The position numbers were made by a program, and so were the translations under genes. The notes below the pieces were generated by a model that saw only the letters and a list, made by a program, of their open reading frames with translations, searched no databases and had not been told where the DNA came from. This document shows, in pieces, positions 27,295 through 36,722 of a stretch of DNA of 64,000 bases. Location of the stretch: assembly GCF_900184895.1 (NCBI RefSeq), contig NZ_FXZK01000002.1, positions 1 to 64,000 on the forward strand, written 5' to 3'. This stretch comes from Flavimaricola marinus (GTDB taxonomy: Bacteria > Pseudomonadota > Alphaproteobacteria > Rhodobacterales > Rhodobacteraceae). Position 1 is the first letter of the stretch; every line of letters starts with the position of its first letter.

Positions 27295-29157
27295 ATGACT
27301 CAAGTAAGCTCCGACCGGTTGAAGACCGCATTGCTGCTGATTGCCGTGGCTGGGCTGTTGTGCGGTTTGAGCGTGTATTTCGCCGGCCACGCGGCGCTGG
27401 CGCAGGTTGCGTGGTTCGTCGCGGTGCTCCCGGTGCTCTTGGCACTCGTGATTGAGATCGCTCGCAGCTTGCGGCGTGGTGAGGTCGGTTTGGACATCGT
27501 CGCAGCCCTTTCGATGTCGGCGGCCTTGGCTTTTGGAGAGGCGCTTGCAGCGGCTGTCGTCGCCGTCATGTATTCCGGCGGGACCTTTCTGGAAAGCTTT
27601 GCCGAGGGCCGGGCGCGGCGCGAAATGCACGATTTGTTGTCGCGAGTGCCCCGGACGGCAACTCGACATGTCCGTAACGCTTTGGAAGAGGTGCCGCTCG
27701 CGGACATCCAGCCAGGTGATCGACTGCTCATACGGCAGGGCGATGTCGTCCCGGTGGACGGCACAATCGCATCTGATGTCGCATATGTGGAAACCTCTGC
27801 GCTGACCGGCGAGTCGTTGCCGGCACGCTTGTTGCGCGGCGCTGAGGCAATGAGTGGTTCGACCAATGCCGGGGAACCGTTTGACCTGTCCGCCACCCAT
27901 CTTGCCGAAGAAAGCACTTATGCAGGGATCGTGCGGTTGGTCGAGGAAGCGCAGCGATCCAAGGCGCCCATGGCCAGATTGGCGGATCGCTGGTCTCTGG
28001 GTTTCTTGGCGGTGACCGTGGCAATCGCTTTCACCGCGTGGTGGTTCACTGGGGACCCGATCCGGGCGGTCGCGGTATTGGTCGTGGCGACACCGTGTCC
28101 TTTGATTCTCGCGGTGCCAGTTGCCTTGGTTGCCGGATTGTCGAGGGCCGCCCAATTCGGGGTGTTGATCAAAGGCGCGGGGCCACTTGAGACAATGGCG
28201 CGTGTCCGCACGTTGATCCTCGACAAGACTGGGACGATTACCGACGGGCGTCCAAAGATCGTTTCGATTGAGAGCTGCGAAGGCATGTCTGGGGATCAAG
28301 TATTGCTCTACGCTGCCGCATTGGATCAGGCGTCGAAGCATCCTGTTGCGCAAGCTGTCGTTGCCGCCGCAAAAACACAGCGTCTGACGCTGCCTGTGCC
28401 ATCCGACGTCGTGGAAATCCCCGGAGAGGGAGTTGTCGGTCGCGTCGATGGACGAAACGTCATCGTAGGGAGCTATGACTTTGTCATGCGTCGGATCGGG
28501 CATCCGGCAAAGCCTCGAAACGAGCTCGATGCCGGCTCGATCCTCGTCGCGATTTCTGTCGATGGTGAACTGGCGGGCTATCTCGTCATGGCGGACCCAC
28601 TGCGTGAAGGCGCTCGCGCGATGTTCACCAATCTGCGTCGAGGTGGGATGACGCGGATAATTCTAGCGACAGGCGACCGCGCCGCAGTCGCCGAGCGGGT
28701 CACGCAAGGTCTTGGATTGGATCGGATCTACGCTGAGTTGACGCCGGACAAGAAACTGCAATTGGTTCTGGACGAGCGAACATCTGCCCCGGTCATGATG
28801 GTCGGTGATGGGGTGAACGATGCGCCAGCACTTGCGGCGGCAAATGTCGGCGTTGCCATGGGCGCGAGAGGGGCTGCCGCTTCGGCCGAAGCCGCAGATG
28901 CCATCCTGTTGATCGACAGAATCGACAGACTTGGTATTGGCATTGATATCGCGAAAAAATCACGCCGCATCGCGATTGAAAGCGTGATTGCTGGGATCGG
29001 CCTGTCGGTCGCGGGCATGATCGCGGCTGCGTTTGGTTACCTCACGCCGGTCCAGGGGGCTTTGCTGCAAGAAGTGATTGACGTCGCCGTCATTCTGAAT
29101 GCGCTGCGGGCATTGCGTATTGCGGTTGCTGATCCCGCAATGCCCGAAGGCACGTAA
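27295..29157 (+). CDS. Heavy-metal-translocating P-type ATPase (P1B)
   Basis: This 620-residue inner-membrane pump has the P-type hallmarks: LTGES (actuator domain), VVATPCPLILAVP (intramembrane metal site), phosphorylation site LDKTGTITDG, nucleotide-domain HP motif SKHPVAQAV, and MVGDGVNDAPAL. It starts directly with a membrane segment (LLLIAVAGLLCGLSVYFAG) and lacks any N-terminal CxxC metal-binding domain. TPCPL is the core of the P1B site, but with no flanking soluble metal-binding domain the metal (Zn, Cu, Mn or other) cannot be read. It stands alone, with an FNR-type box upstream. Confidence 0.9.
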   Translation: MTQVSSDRLKTALLLIAVAGLLCGLSVYFAGHAALAQVAWFVAVLPVLLALVIEIARSLRRGEVGLDIVAALSMSAALAFGEALAAAVVAVMYSGGTFLESFAEGRARREMHDLLSRVPRTATRHVRNALEEVPLADIQPGDRLLIRQGDVVPVDGTIASDVAYVETSALTGESLPARLLRGAEAMSGSTNAGEPFDLSATHLAEESTYAGIVRLVEEAQRSKAPMARLADRWSLGFLAVTVAIAFTAWWFTGDPIRAVAVLVVATPCPLILAVPVALVAGLSRAAQFGVLIKGAGPLETMARVRTLILDKTGTITDGRPKIVSIESCEGMSGDQVLLYAAALDQASKHPVAQAVVAAAKTQRLTLPVPSDVVEIPGEGVVGRVDGRNVIVGSYDFVMRRIGHPAKPRNELDAGSILVAISVDGELAGYLVMADPLREGARAMFTNLRRGGMTRIILATGDRAAVAERVTQGLGLDRIYAELTPDKKLQLVLDERTSAPVMMVGDGVNDAPALAAANVGVAMGARGAAASAEAADAILLIDRIDRLGIGIDIAKKSRRIAIESVIAGIGLSVAGMIAAAFGYLTPVQGALLQEVIDVAVILNALRALRIAVADPAMPEGT

Positions 29158-29279
29158 CTCAATCCAGGGCCGCTTCCCGCGCACGACCGGCTGCCGGTGG
29201 GGCAGGTTGCGGACTTTTTGCGATCCCGAGTTCCTGGGGTGCAGTACTTAGTTGATCAACAAAACGCTGTAGAGACGTA

Positions 29280-29573
29280 TCAATCCGACCAGTCCATGTT
29301 CTTGAATCCCTCGCGGAAAGCGAACCGCTCAAGGTGGCTGTCGATCACATTCTGAGCAGTCTTGATACCATCTGCGCTGACCGAAGTGATCTTGGCGACC
29401 AGTTCTGTCTTCGCTGCTTCCAAGCGGACTTCGGCGCTCGGGAACGCAAATCTACCTTCTTCTTCGGTATACTCGACATCGATCTTGTGAGCGAAGTGCT
29501 TACACAGTTGCTGAAGATAGCGGCTGGCGTTGGGCGTCGCAAATCGGCCCTCATTGGAAATTTGTGTTTGCAT
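29280..29573 (-). CDS. DUF2218 family protein
   Basis: This 97-residue protein begins MQTQISNEGRFATPNASRYL and continues with LCKHFAHKIDVEY and GRFAFPSAEVRLEA, the pattern of the DUF2218 family. Members are commonly found beside siderophore or iron transport genes. It is divergent from the periplasmic siderophore-binding protein gene, with a 98-bp shared promoter region. Its biochemical role is unknown. The ATG at 29573 gives the normal family length; the much longer open frame upstream overlaps the neighbouring gene and is not real. Confidence 0.85.
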   Translation of the reverse strand: MQTQISNEGRFATPNASRYLQQLCKHFAHKIDVEYTEEEGRFAFPSAEVRLEAAKTELVAKITSVSADGIKTAQNVIDSHLERFAFREGFKNMDWSD

Positions 29574-29631
29574 CTCTCTTAATCCTGAGTATTTGTGTCG
29601 GACTATTACCTGACCAATAAAGTCGCCTTTG

Positions 29632-29649
29632 TCGAGTCTAAATTCTCGA
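29632..29649. promoter_or_regulatory. Short dyad in the iron-gene promoter region
   Basis: TCGAG (29632-29636) and CTCGA (29645-29649) form an inverted repeat with an 8-bp spacer, 23 bp upstream of the siderophore-binding-protein start. It could be a regulator site, but it does not match the iron-box consensus sequences I know. Confidence 0.25.
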
Positions 29650-29671
29650 TGGCATAACGAAAGGAAAAGTA

Positions 29672-30574
29672 ATGAGAAAAGCATTCGCCACACTGGCCAT
29701 GACAGCTCTGCCCAGCCTTGTGTCGGCCCAAACTGTGGACGTCGAAACCGCGGCTGGCGTGGTTGCTGTTCCAACGACTCCAGCCAAAGTCGTGGCCCTT
29801 GACCTTGCCGCCATTGACGATCTTGCCGCCCTTGGCGTCGATGTTGCGGGGGTGCCTGACATAACGCCGCCCGCTTATCTGGCCGATACATTCGCCGCCG
29901 CCGAGATCGTCGGAACGCTGTTCGAACCGGATTTCGAAGCGCTGGCGGTCATGGCACCCGACTTGATCGTCGCAGGTGGTCGCTCTCAGGCTCAGGTCGA
30001 GCCACTGTCTCGCATCGCTCCGACGATCGACATGACGATTTCCGGCGAGGACTTGTTGGCTCAGGCTGAGGAGCGGGTCATCGCATATGGAGAGATTTTC
30101 GAGCTTGAGGACGAAGCCGAGGCGCTCTTGGCTCAGTTGGACGCGGCGATTGAAGACGTGAAATCAGCAGCAGATGGGCAAGGCGACATCCTGATCTTGC
30201 TGGCCAATGGTGGCAAAGTGTCGGCCTATGGTGACGACTCGCGGTTTGGCTGGCTGCACACGGCCTTGGGTCTGCCGGAAGCCTACCCTGAATTGACGGC
30301 CGAGACACACGGTGAAGCCGTCTCCTTTGAGTTCATCGCGGAGGTCGATCCTGACTGGATTTTCGTTGTCGACCGAGGCGCAGCGATTGGACAGGACGGC
30401 GAAGCCGCAGCGGTGACGCTCGACAATCCGCTGGTTGCGGGCACCAAGGCCGGCGAAGCAGGCCAAATCCTCTATCTGGACTCGGCTCGGCTCTATCTCT
30501 CCGGTGGCGGTATTCAATCGATGTTGGGAACCATTGCAGAGGTGGCCGAGGCATTCGCGTCCGACGCCAGCTAG
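29672..30574 (+). CDS. Iron-siderophore ABC transporter periplasmic binding protein
   Basis: This 300-residue protein has a signal peptide (MRKAFATLAMTALPSLVSA, cleavage before QT) and a FecB/FepB-type fold (VVALDLAAIDDLAALGVDVAG, then FEALAVMAPDLIVAGG). The short family (about 300 residues) resembles YclQ/FatB/CeuE-type catecholate siderophore or heme binding proteins. No lipobox Cys follows the signal peptide, so it is a soluble periplasmic protein. It is first of the four-gene importer operon and is preceded by AAAGGAAAAGTA, a good ribosome-binding site. Confidence 0.92.
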   Translation: MRKAFATLAMTALPSLVSAQTVDVETAAGVVAVPTTPAKVVALDLAAIDDLAALGVDVAGVPDITPPAYLADTFAAAEIVGTLFEPDFEALAVMAPDLIVAGGRSQAQVEPLSRIAPTIDMTISGEDLLAQAEERVIAYGEIFELEDEAEALLAQLDAAIEDVKSAADGQGDILILLANGGKVSAYGDDSRFGWLHTALGLPEAYPELTAETHGEAVSFEFIAEVDPDWIFVVDRGAAIGQDGEAAAVTLDNPLVAGTKAGEAGQILYLDSARLYLSGGGIQSMLGTIAEVAEAFASDAS

Positions 30575-30584
30575 GCAGTTAACC

Positions 30585-31529
30585 GTGAAGTTCTGGCTTT
30601 TTGCGCCGGCGACGCTCGCCCTCCTTGTGGGGGCGAGTTGTTCGATCGGTGTCGTCGACTTGTTTGCCGGTAGTCTCGACGCGCAGATGGTGCTCGCGGT
30701 CAGTCGACTGCCGCGCACCCTTGCCGCGCTGCTGGCCGGGGCAGGGCTGGCACTTGCCGGTGTGGTTGTCCAGATGAGCGTGCAGAACAGGCTGGTAGAG
30801 CCCGGGTTGGTCGGCACACCGGAATCCGCAATGCTGGGTTTGCTGGCGGTGACGCTTATCGCGCCAGGGGCTGCGCTGATGGTCAAGATGTCTGTTGCGG
30901 CTGCAGCTGCGCTAATTGGCACTCTGGTGTTTCTGGTGCTGGCGCGTCATGTGCCGCGCAGGGATCCGGTCCTTCTTCCGCTTGTGGGGCTGATTTACGG
31001 CGGCATTATTGGAGCGGCTGTGCTTTGGCTCGCTTGGACGACGGATCTGGTGCAATACATCGGCGTTTGGCAAAGCGGCGAGTTTTCGGGCGTTTTGCGT
31101 GGACGCTACGAACTCCTTTGGCTCGTCGCCGCAATCGGAGCGCTGCTGTGGTTGGCTGCTGATCGCATCACCATGTTGGGATTGGGCGAGGACGCTGCGC
31201 GGAGCCTTGGGTTGAACTATCGCCAGACTCTTCTATCCGGACTGGTGCTGGTGTCGATGATCGTCGCTGTCGTGGTCGTCAGCGTGGGTTCGATCCCGTT
31301 TGTCGGCTTGGTCGTGCCGAATATCGTGTCGCGGTGGCGCGGTGATCACCTGCGTAGAAACCTGCCACTTGTGGCTTGGATGGGCGGAGCAATGGTGCTC
31401 GGCTGTGATATCATCGGCCGACTGATCCGCTATCCATATGAAATTCCCGCTGGAACGGTCTTTGCGGTATTGGGCGCTGCGATCTTCCTTTGGCTGCTAC
31501 ACGCGGCACCGAGGCGAGCGCATGGCTAG
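30585..31529 (+). CDS. Iron-siderophore ABC transporter permease (FecCD family) 1
   Basis: This 314-residue membrane protein starts with GTG at 30585, 10 bp after the binding-protein gene. FecCD hallmarks are visible: LPRTLAALLAGAGLALAGVV and IPFVGLVVPNIVSRWRGDHL. The family folds into about nine or ten helices and forms a heterodimer, here with the next gene product. The computed open frame begins 50 codons earlier inside the previous gene, but that part is not membrane-like. Confidence 0.93.
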   Translation: MKFWLFAPATLALLVGASCSIGVVDLFAGSLDAQMVLAVSRLPRTLAALLAGAGLALAGVVVQMSVQNRLVEPGLVGTPESAMLGLLAVTLIAPGAALMVKMSVAAAAALIGTLVFLVLARHVPRRDPVLLPLVGLIYGGIIGAAVLWLAWTTDLVQYIGVWQSGEFSGVLRGRYELLWLVAAIGALLWLAADRITMLGLGEDAARSLGLNYRQTLLSGLVLVSMIVAVVVVSVGSIPFVGLVVPNIVSRWRGDHLRRNLPLVAWMGGAMVLGCDIIGRLIRYPYEIPAGTVFAVLGAAIFLWLLHAAPRRAHG

Positions 31530-32466
31530 TCGTCGGCTATTGTATCTTGGATTGGCTCTACTCGTAGCATCTAGCTTGTTTTTGCTATGGAATTTGCGTG
31601 CGCCGATCGATTTCATCCTGACGTTGCGGGCGACGAAGCTGGCCGCGCTCTGTGTCGTCGGCGCTGCGATCGGAACTGCGACGGTGGTGTTCCAGACCAT
31701 TGCCGCGAACCGGATGCTGACACCTGGGATTGTGGGTTTTGACGCCCTGTTTGTCTTTATCCAGACTGGCCTCGTCTTGATGCTCGGCGGGGTTGGTTTT
31801 GCGTCGTTGCCGGCGTTGGCGCAGTTCGGTGCGGAAACGGTTATTCTGGTGGCCGCCGCCTTGGCACTTTTCAGCGTGCTGCTGCGAAAGGGGGCCGAGG
31901 ATATCCTACGCTTGGTCCTTACCGGAGTCATCCTTGGTGTCTTGCTGCGCGGTCTGGCCGGATTGGCACAGCGTCTGCTCGATCCGTCGGAGTTCGCCAT
32001 CGTTCAGCAGGCGACATTTGCGACATTTGGTGCGGTCGATGAGATCCAGCTCGGATTTGCTTCGGTGATCCTCTTGCTGAGCTTTGCGGCCGCAATGGGC
32101 CTGAGCCGCAAGCTTGATATTGCGGCCCTCGGTCGGGGAACCGCGCAGCCCTTGGGGCTCGATTTTGATCGCGTAGTTTTTGCAGGTCTGGCGATCGTGG
32201 CACTCTTGGTGGCGACTTCGACAGCTCTTGTCGGGCCGATCAGCTTTCTGGGCCTGCTGGCATCAAGCCTTGCTCATGCCGTCTTGCCGACCTGGCGCCA
32301 CGCGTTGCTCCTTCCCGGTGCGGCGATCATCGGGGCAACGATCCTCGTCGCGGGCCAATTCGTGTTCGAGCGGCTTCTTGGACTGCAATCCACTTTGTCG
32401 GTGATCGTAGAGTTCGCAGGCGGTTTGTTGTTTCTATTCCTTGTCCTTCGGAGGCCTCGGCCGTGA
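31522..32466 (+). CDS. Iron-siderophore ABC transporter permease (FecCD family) 2
   Basis: This 314-residue FecCD permease begins at the ATG at 31522, overlapping the preceding permease gene by 8 bp. Conserved segments include AIGTATVVFQTIAANRMLTP, LRGLAGLAQRLLDPSEF and LVGPISFLGLLASSLAH. As in YclN/YclO or FatD/FatC pairs, the two permeases together make the channel for a ferric siderophore. Confidence 0.93.
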   Translation: MASRRLLYLGLALLVASSLFLLWNLRAPIDFILTLRATKLAALCVVGAAIGTATVVFQTIAANRMLTPGIVGFDALFVFIQTGLVLMLGGVGFASLPALAQFGAETVILVAAALALFSVLLRKGAEDILRLVLTGVILGVLLRGLAGLAQRLLDPSEFAIVQQATFATFGAVDEIQLGFASVILLLSFAAAMGLSRKLDIAALGRGTAQPLGLDFDRVVFAGLAIVALLVATSTALVGPISFLGLLASSLAHAVLPTWRHALLLPGAAIIGATILVAGQFVFERLLGLQSTLSVIVEFAGGLLFLFLVLRRPRP

Positions 32467-33224
32467 TCAAAATAGAAGATCTGAATGTCACCAAAGGCGG
32501 CAACGCAATTCTCACGGACGTGTCGCTGAAGTTCGGGCAGGGCGGTATCACCGCGCTGATTGGGCCGAACGGCGCTGGAAAATCGACGCTGCTCAGCGCG
32601 ATTGCCGGTCTGACGACCCCAACACGAGGAACAGTCGATGTCGAGGGCCTCGACATGACCCGGGCCCGCCCGCCGGAGCGCGCGCGCCGGGTTGCGATGT
32701 TGGCCCAAAACGAAAACGTCACAGCGCGGCTGACCGTCCGCGATCTTGTCAGCTTTGGTCGCTGGACCCACCATCAAGGCCGTCCACGCGAAGAGGATAA
32801 CGCCAAAATCACTGAAGCAATCGCGGCATTTGATCTTGAGGGGTTGGCGGATCGGCGCCTCGACGCCTTGTCCGGCGGACAGCGGCAACGGGCTTTCGTG
32901 GCGATGGCGTGGGCGCAGGAAACGCCTTGGCTGTTGCTCGACGAGCCACTATCGGCGCTGGACCCACGTCACGTGCGCGATATCATGGACCGCCTTCATG
33001 CGTTGACGCGACCTGGCACAGGGCAGCGCAATGTCATCATCGTGCTGCACGACCTTGGGGTGGCGGCGCGGTATGCTGACCGGATCGTCGCATTGAAGGA
33101 TGGTCAGCTGGTAACCTCTGGCCCGCGGGTCTTGACCATGACAGGGCGAATGCTGAGTGAGCTGTTCGGCACCAATCTGGCAATCGAAAGGGTGGCCGGG
33201 CGCGACGTCGTCGTGCCTTTCTGA
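32463..33224 (+). CDS. Iron-siderophore ABC transporter ATP-binding protein
   Basis: This 253-residue ATPase starts with GTG at 32463, overlapping the permease stop (GTGA). It has Walker A GPNGAGKST, signature LSGGQRQRAFVAMAW, Walker B LLLDEPLSALD and the H-loop in VIIVLHDLG. It closes the siderophore operon of binding protein, two permeases and ATPase. The iron-responsive regulator is not in the window. Confidence 0.94.
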   Translation: MIKIEDLNVTKGGNAILTDVSLKFGQGGITALIGPNGAGKSTLLSAIAGLTTPTRGTVDVEGLDMTRARPPERARRVAMLAQNENVTARLTVRDLVSFGRWTHHQGRPREEDNAKITEAIAAFDLEGLADRRLDALSGGQRQRAFVAMAWAQETPWLLLDEPLSALDPRHVRDIMDRLHALTRPGTGQRNVIIVLHDLGVAARYADRIVALKDGQLVTSGPRVLTMTGRMLSELFGTNLAIERVAGRDVVVPF

Positions 33225-33381
33225 TCTGCCGGGCAGCATCGATCCAAAGCTCGGCATCACGTTTGGCGGACCATTCAAAAACGCACTTTCGCGAGGACCG
33301 CACTATCGGTTGGCTGCAAAGGCTTGGCGCGACCGGCAGGCCCGGCTATCACGGGCATTCGAGCATAGCATGGAGCCCTCA

Positions 33382-35694
33382 ATGAACGCTGTCGCCGAAA
33401 GTATCGCCCGCAAGATCGCCACCGATATCGGCGCGCGGCCTGAGCAGGTCACCGCTACGGTCGCGCTGCTCGATGGCGGCGATACTGTCCCATTCGTGGC
33501 GAGATATCGCAAAGAGGTGACGGGCGGTCTGGATGACTCTCAACTGAGACGCCTGGCCGAGCGGTTGGACTATCTGCGTGACCTTGAGAAGCGCCGTGCC
33601 GCTATCCTGAGCGAAATCACGTCGCAGGGGAAGCTGACCGATGCGCTCGCCCGGTCGATCGCCACCGCCGACACTAAAGCCGTGCTCGAGGACTTGTATC
33701 TGCCGTTCAAACCGAAGCGTCGGACCAAGGCGATGATTGCAAGAGAGAACGGGCTTGAGCCGCTATTGCGTGGCATCCTTGAGGATCGTGCCGCCGACCC
33801 CGCAACTCTCGCGCAGGCTTATTTGTCTGAAACTGTTCCGACAGAAAAGGAAGCTTTGGCCGGTGCGCGTGATATCTTGGTCGAGAAACTCGCGGAGAAC
33901 GCTCGCTTGTTGGGCCGGCTTCGCGAGGTTTTGCAGAAGGATGCCTTGATCACGTCTCGGGTCATGTCCGGCAAGGAAGAGGCTGGGGCGAAGTTCTCCG
34001 ACTACTTCGCCCATAGCGAGAAGTGGGCGACGATCCCGTCGCATCGGGCACTAGCGATACTCCGTGCCTCGAAGGAAGAAATCGTCTCGGTCGACATTGG
34101 CCCGGAGCCAGAGGCCGATCTGCCGCGCATCATTGGACTCATCACCGCCGAGATCGGGATTGCGGGTGAAAAACCGGGTGACCGATGGCTCCGTGATGCC
34201 GCCGAATGGGCGTGGAAGGTCAAGCTAAGCCTTTCGATGTTCGTCGATTTGATGACCGACCTGCGCCGCCGCGCCCATGACGAGGCAATTGACGTCTTTG
34301 CCCGCAATTTGCGCGACCTCTTGCTGGCAGCGCCGGCCGGCGCGCGAGCGACACTCGGCCTTGATCCGGGCATTCGGACAGGCTGCAAGATCGCTGTGGT
34401 CGACGACACCGGCAAGCTGCTGGAAACGGCGACGATCTACCCGTTCCAACCGAAAAACGATCTGCGGGGCGCCGAGGAAACCTTGCTGCATCTTATTCGC
34501 AAACACGGGGTCGCTCTGATCGCAATCGGGAACGGGACAGCGAGCCGCGAATCCGATCGACTGGTCGGCGATGTGTTGAAGCGGCTTCCTGCCGGGGAAA
34601 CGCGCCCGACGCCAGTAATCGTGTCGGAGGCCGGCGCATCTGTTTACTCCGCCTCGGAGCTCGCTTCGCAGGAGTTTCCGGAAATCGACGTCTCCCTGCG
34701 GGGTGCTGTGTCTATCGCGCGGCGATTGCAGGATCCCTTGGCCGAATTGGTCAAGATCGAGCCGCAAGCCATTGGCGTGGGCCAATATCAGCATGACGTC
34801 GACCAGCGCCGGCTCGCTCAATCTCTTGAGGCCGTAGTCGAGGATGCGGTCAATGCCGTTGGGGTCGACCTCAACATGGCGTCTGCGCCATTGCTGGCTC
34901 ATATCGCCGGCCTCGGTCCGTCCATCGCCCAAAACATCGTCGCCCACCGCGATGCGAATGGGGCGTTTACCAGTCGAAAATCGTTGCTCAAAGTGCCGGG
35001 ACTGGGGCCGAAAGCATTTGAGCAAAGCGCCGGTTTTCTCCGGATCAGGGAAGGCATCGAACCTCTCGACGCCTCATCCGTTCACCCCGAGGCCTACGGC
35101 GTTGCGCGACGTATCGTGGCGGCCTGCGGTCGCGATATCCGTGCGATCATGGGCGACAGCGGTGCGCTCTCGGGTCTGCAACCGGAGCAATTCGTCGATG
35201 ACACCTTCGGCTTGCCGACTGTGCGGGATATTTTCACCGAGTTGGAGAAGCCGGGCCGAGACCCGCGCCCGACCTTCAAGACTGCCACTTTCGCCGAAGG
35301 GATCGACGCCATTTCTGACCTGAAGCCGGGAATGTCGCTGGAAGGCACAGTCACAAATGTCGCTGCGTTCGGCGCCTTTGTGGACATCGGTGTCCATCAG
35401 GATGGCTTGGTGCATGTCAGCCAGCTTGCTGATCGATTTGTAAAAGACCCCCATGAGGTCGTCAAAGCGGGAGACATCGTCCGCGTTCGGGTGACCGAAG
35501 TGGATGTAGCGCGTAAACGCATTGGTTTGACGATGCGAAAGGATGGGGGTGGAAATCCCGCCAGCCGTTCCGCCCAGCCGGTCAAGATCAAGCAAGTGAA
35601 ACAGCAACGTTCTACCGGCACCAAAAAGAAATCGGACAGACCGACCGGCGCCTTTGGTTCCGCCCTGGCCGATGCATTGAAGGGAAAGCCGTAG
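33382..35694 (+). CDS. tex: RNA-binding transcriptional accessory protein Tex
   Basis: This 770-residue protein has the full Tex architecture: an N-terminal helical region with VPFVARYRKEVTGGLDDSQL, a YqgF-type RNase H-like domain (LGLDPGIRTGCKIAVVDDTG near 330), helix-hairpin-helix repeats (SKSLLKVPGLGPKAFEQSAG region near 540) and a C-terminal S1 RNA-binding domain (GTVTNVAAFGAFVDIGVHQD near 660). The ATG at 33382 follows GGAG with good spacing; ATG at 33370 is possible. Tex is conserved and affects transcription and RNA handling. The gene stands alone after the iron importer operon. Confidence 0.96.
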   Translation: MNAVAESIARKIATDIGARPEQVTATVALLDGGDTVPFVARYRKEVTGGLDDSQLRRLAERLDYLRDLEKRRAAILSEITSQGKLTDALARSIATADTKAVLEDLYLPFKPKRRTKAMIARENGLEPLLRGILEDRAADPATLAQAYLSETVPTEKEALAGARDILVEKLAENARLLGRLREVLQKDALITSRVMSGKEEAGAKFSDYFAHSEKWATIPSHRALAILRASKEEIVSVDIGPEPEADLPRIIGLITAEIGIAGEKPGDRWLRDAAEWAWKVKLSLSMFVDLMTDLRRRAHDEAIDVFARNLRDLLLAAPAGARATLGLDPGIRTGCKIAVVDDTGKLLETATIYPFQPKNDLRGAEETLLHLIRKHGVALIAIGNGTASRESDRLVGDVLKRLPAGETRPTPVIVSEAGASVYSASELASQEFPEIDVSLRGAVSIARRLQDPLAELVKIEPQAIGVGQYQHDVDQRRLAQSLEAVVEDAVNAVGVDLNMASAPLLAHIAGLGPSIAQNIVAHRDANGAFTSRKSLLKVPGLGPKAFEQSAGFLRIREGIEPLDASSVHPEAYGVARRIVAACGRDIRAIMGDSGALSGLQPEQFVDDTFGLPTVRDIFTELEKPGRDPRPTFKTATFAEGIDAISDLKPGMSLEGTVTNVAAFGAFVDIGVHQDGLVHVSQLADRFVKDPHEVVKAGDIVRVRVTEVDVARKRIGLTMRKDGGGNPASRSAQPVKIKQVKQQRSTGTKKKSDRPTGAFGSALADALKGKP

Positions 35695-35925
35695 CCTGCC
35701 TAGTTTGCAGTTGCGGGAACACCATCACTCGGAGCACCTGCCGCGCATAGCTGGCCTTTGAATGCAACGTATTGTCGGCACGATCCAAGGCACTAGGCTG
35801 CTCCAGATCGGCATGCCCAAAACAGCCGTTCTGTTTGGCTGTTGCCGAGAGGCGGTCGCAAATTGCAGAATACGTTCCGCTTATTTGGTATTCGGCGTTC
35901 GGATCGCACCTTCGGGAGTTAGACC

Positions 35926-36588
35926 TTGAGTTTTCTGCGGCAGCATTGGCAACTGTTCCTGATCACAGTCGCCGTTTTCGTGTTTTGGAATACGCCGGTC
36001 ATCTACCCGCTCAAGATCCTCGTGGTGTTCATGCACGAACTTGCTCACGGTCTGGCCGCGATCATGACGGGTGGTTCGATTGAAGCCATCTCGCTGTCCA
36101 ATATGGAGGGCGGCTATGCAATCACTAGAGGTGGAAATGGATTTCTCATTCTATCGGCTGGCTACTTCGGGTCATTGCTCATCGGAACACTGTTGCTCGT
36201 GGGGGCGGTCAAAACCAATGCCGACCGTTTTGTGCTTGGCTTCTTCGGGCTCGCAATCTTGGTGATTACAGTGCTCTATATCCGTCAGCCATTCGCGATA
36301 ATTTTTTGTACGTCTGCGTCCCTACTGATGATCGCGACGGCCTGGTTTCTCAATCACCATGTGAGTGATTTCGTATTGCGCCTCATTGGGCTGACGAGCA
36401 TGATCTATATCCCTTACGATATCATCAGTGATACGATATCTCGGTCCCACTTGCCGTCCGACGCCTTCTTGATTGCCGAGCAATATGGCGGCACGACAGT
36501 CTTGTGGGGCGGGTTTTGGCTAGTACTGAGCTTTGCGCTGATCGGTCTGTGTCTGCGACTTACGTTTGCCCCGCGACGGAGCATTTAA
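35926..36588 (+). CDS. M50-type integral membrane metallopeptidase
   Basis: This 220-residue protein has several membrane helices and an HELAH zinc motif in VVFMHELAHGLAAIMTGGSI near residue 40, typical of small M50B-like peptidases. The start is TTG at 35926 with GGGAG upstream; no nearby ATG keeps the first helix. Such proteins cut within or beside membrane segments, but the substrate is unknown. It lies convergent with the kinase-GTPase operon and is separated from tex by 230 bp, so it may be a single-gene unit. Confidence 0.8.
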   Translation: MSFLRQHWQLFLITVAVFVFWNTPVIYPLKILVVFMHELAHGLAAIMTGGSIEAISLSNMEGGYAITRGGNGFLILSAGYFGSLLIGTLLLVGAVKTNADRFVLGFFGLAILVITVLYIRQPFAIIFCTSASLLMIATAWFLNHHVSDFVLRLIGLTSMIYIPYDIISDTISRSHLPSDAFLIAEQYGGTTVLWGGFWLVLSFALIGLCLRLTFAPRRSI

Positions 36589-36722
36589 GTCATATGCTTC
36601 CGGTCGGCTCAGTGTGCAGCCGGCACAAGCCGAGGAATAACTCGATGCCGAATTTGAGCAGCACTCGATGGTCTATAATAACTGAATAACCACGCCGCGG
36701 ATCAGCTTATGGTGAAAATGTG

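Noticed and set aside
27235-28503. 422-codon open frame on the reverse strand
   Set aside because: It lies fully opposite the P-type ATPase, whose motifs are all intact; the product is Arg/His/Gln-rich and unlike a folded protein.
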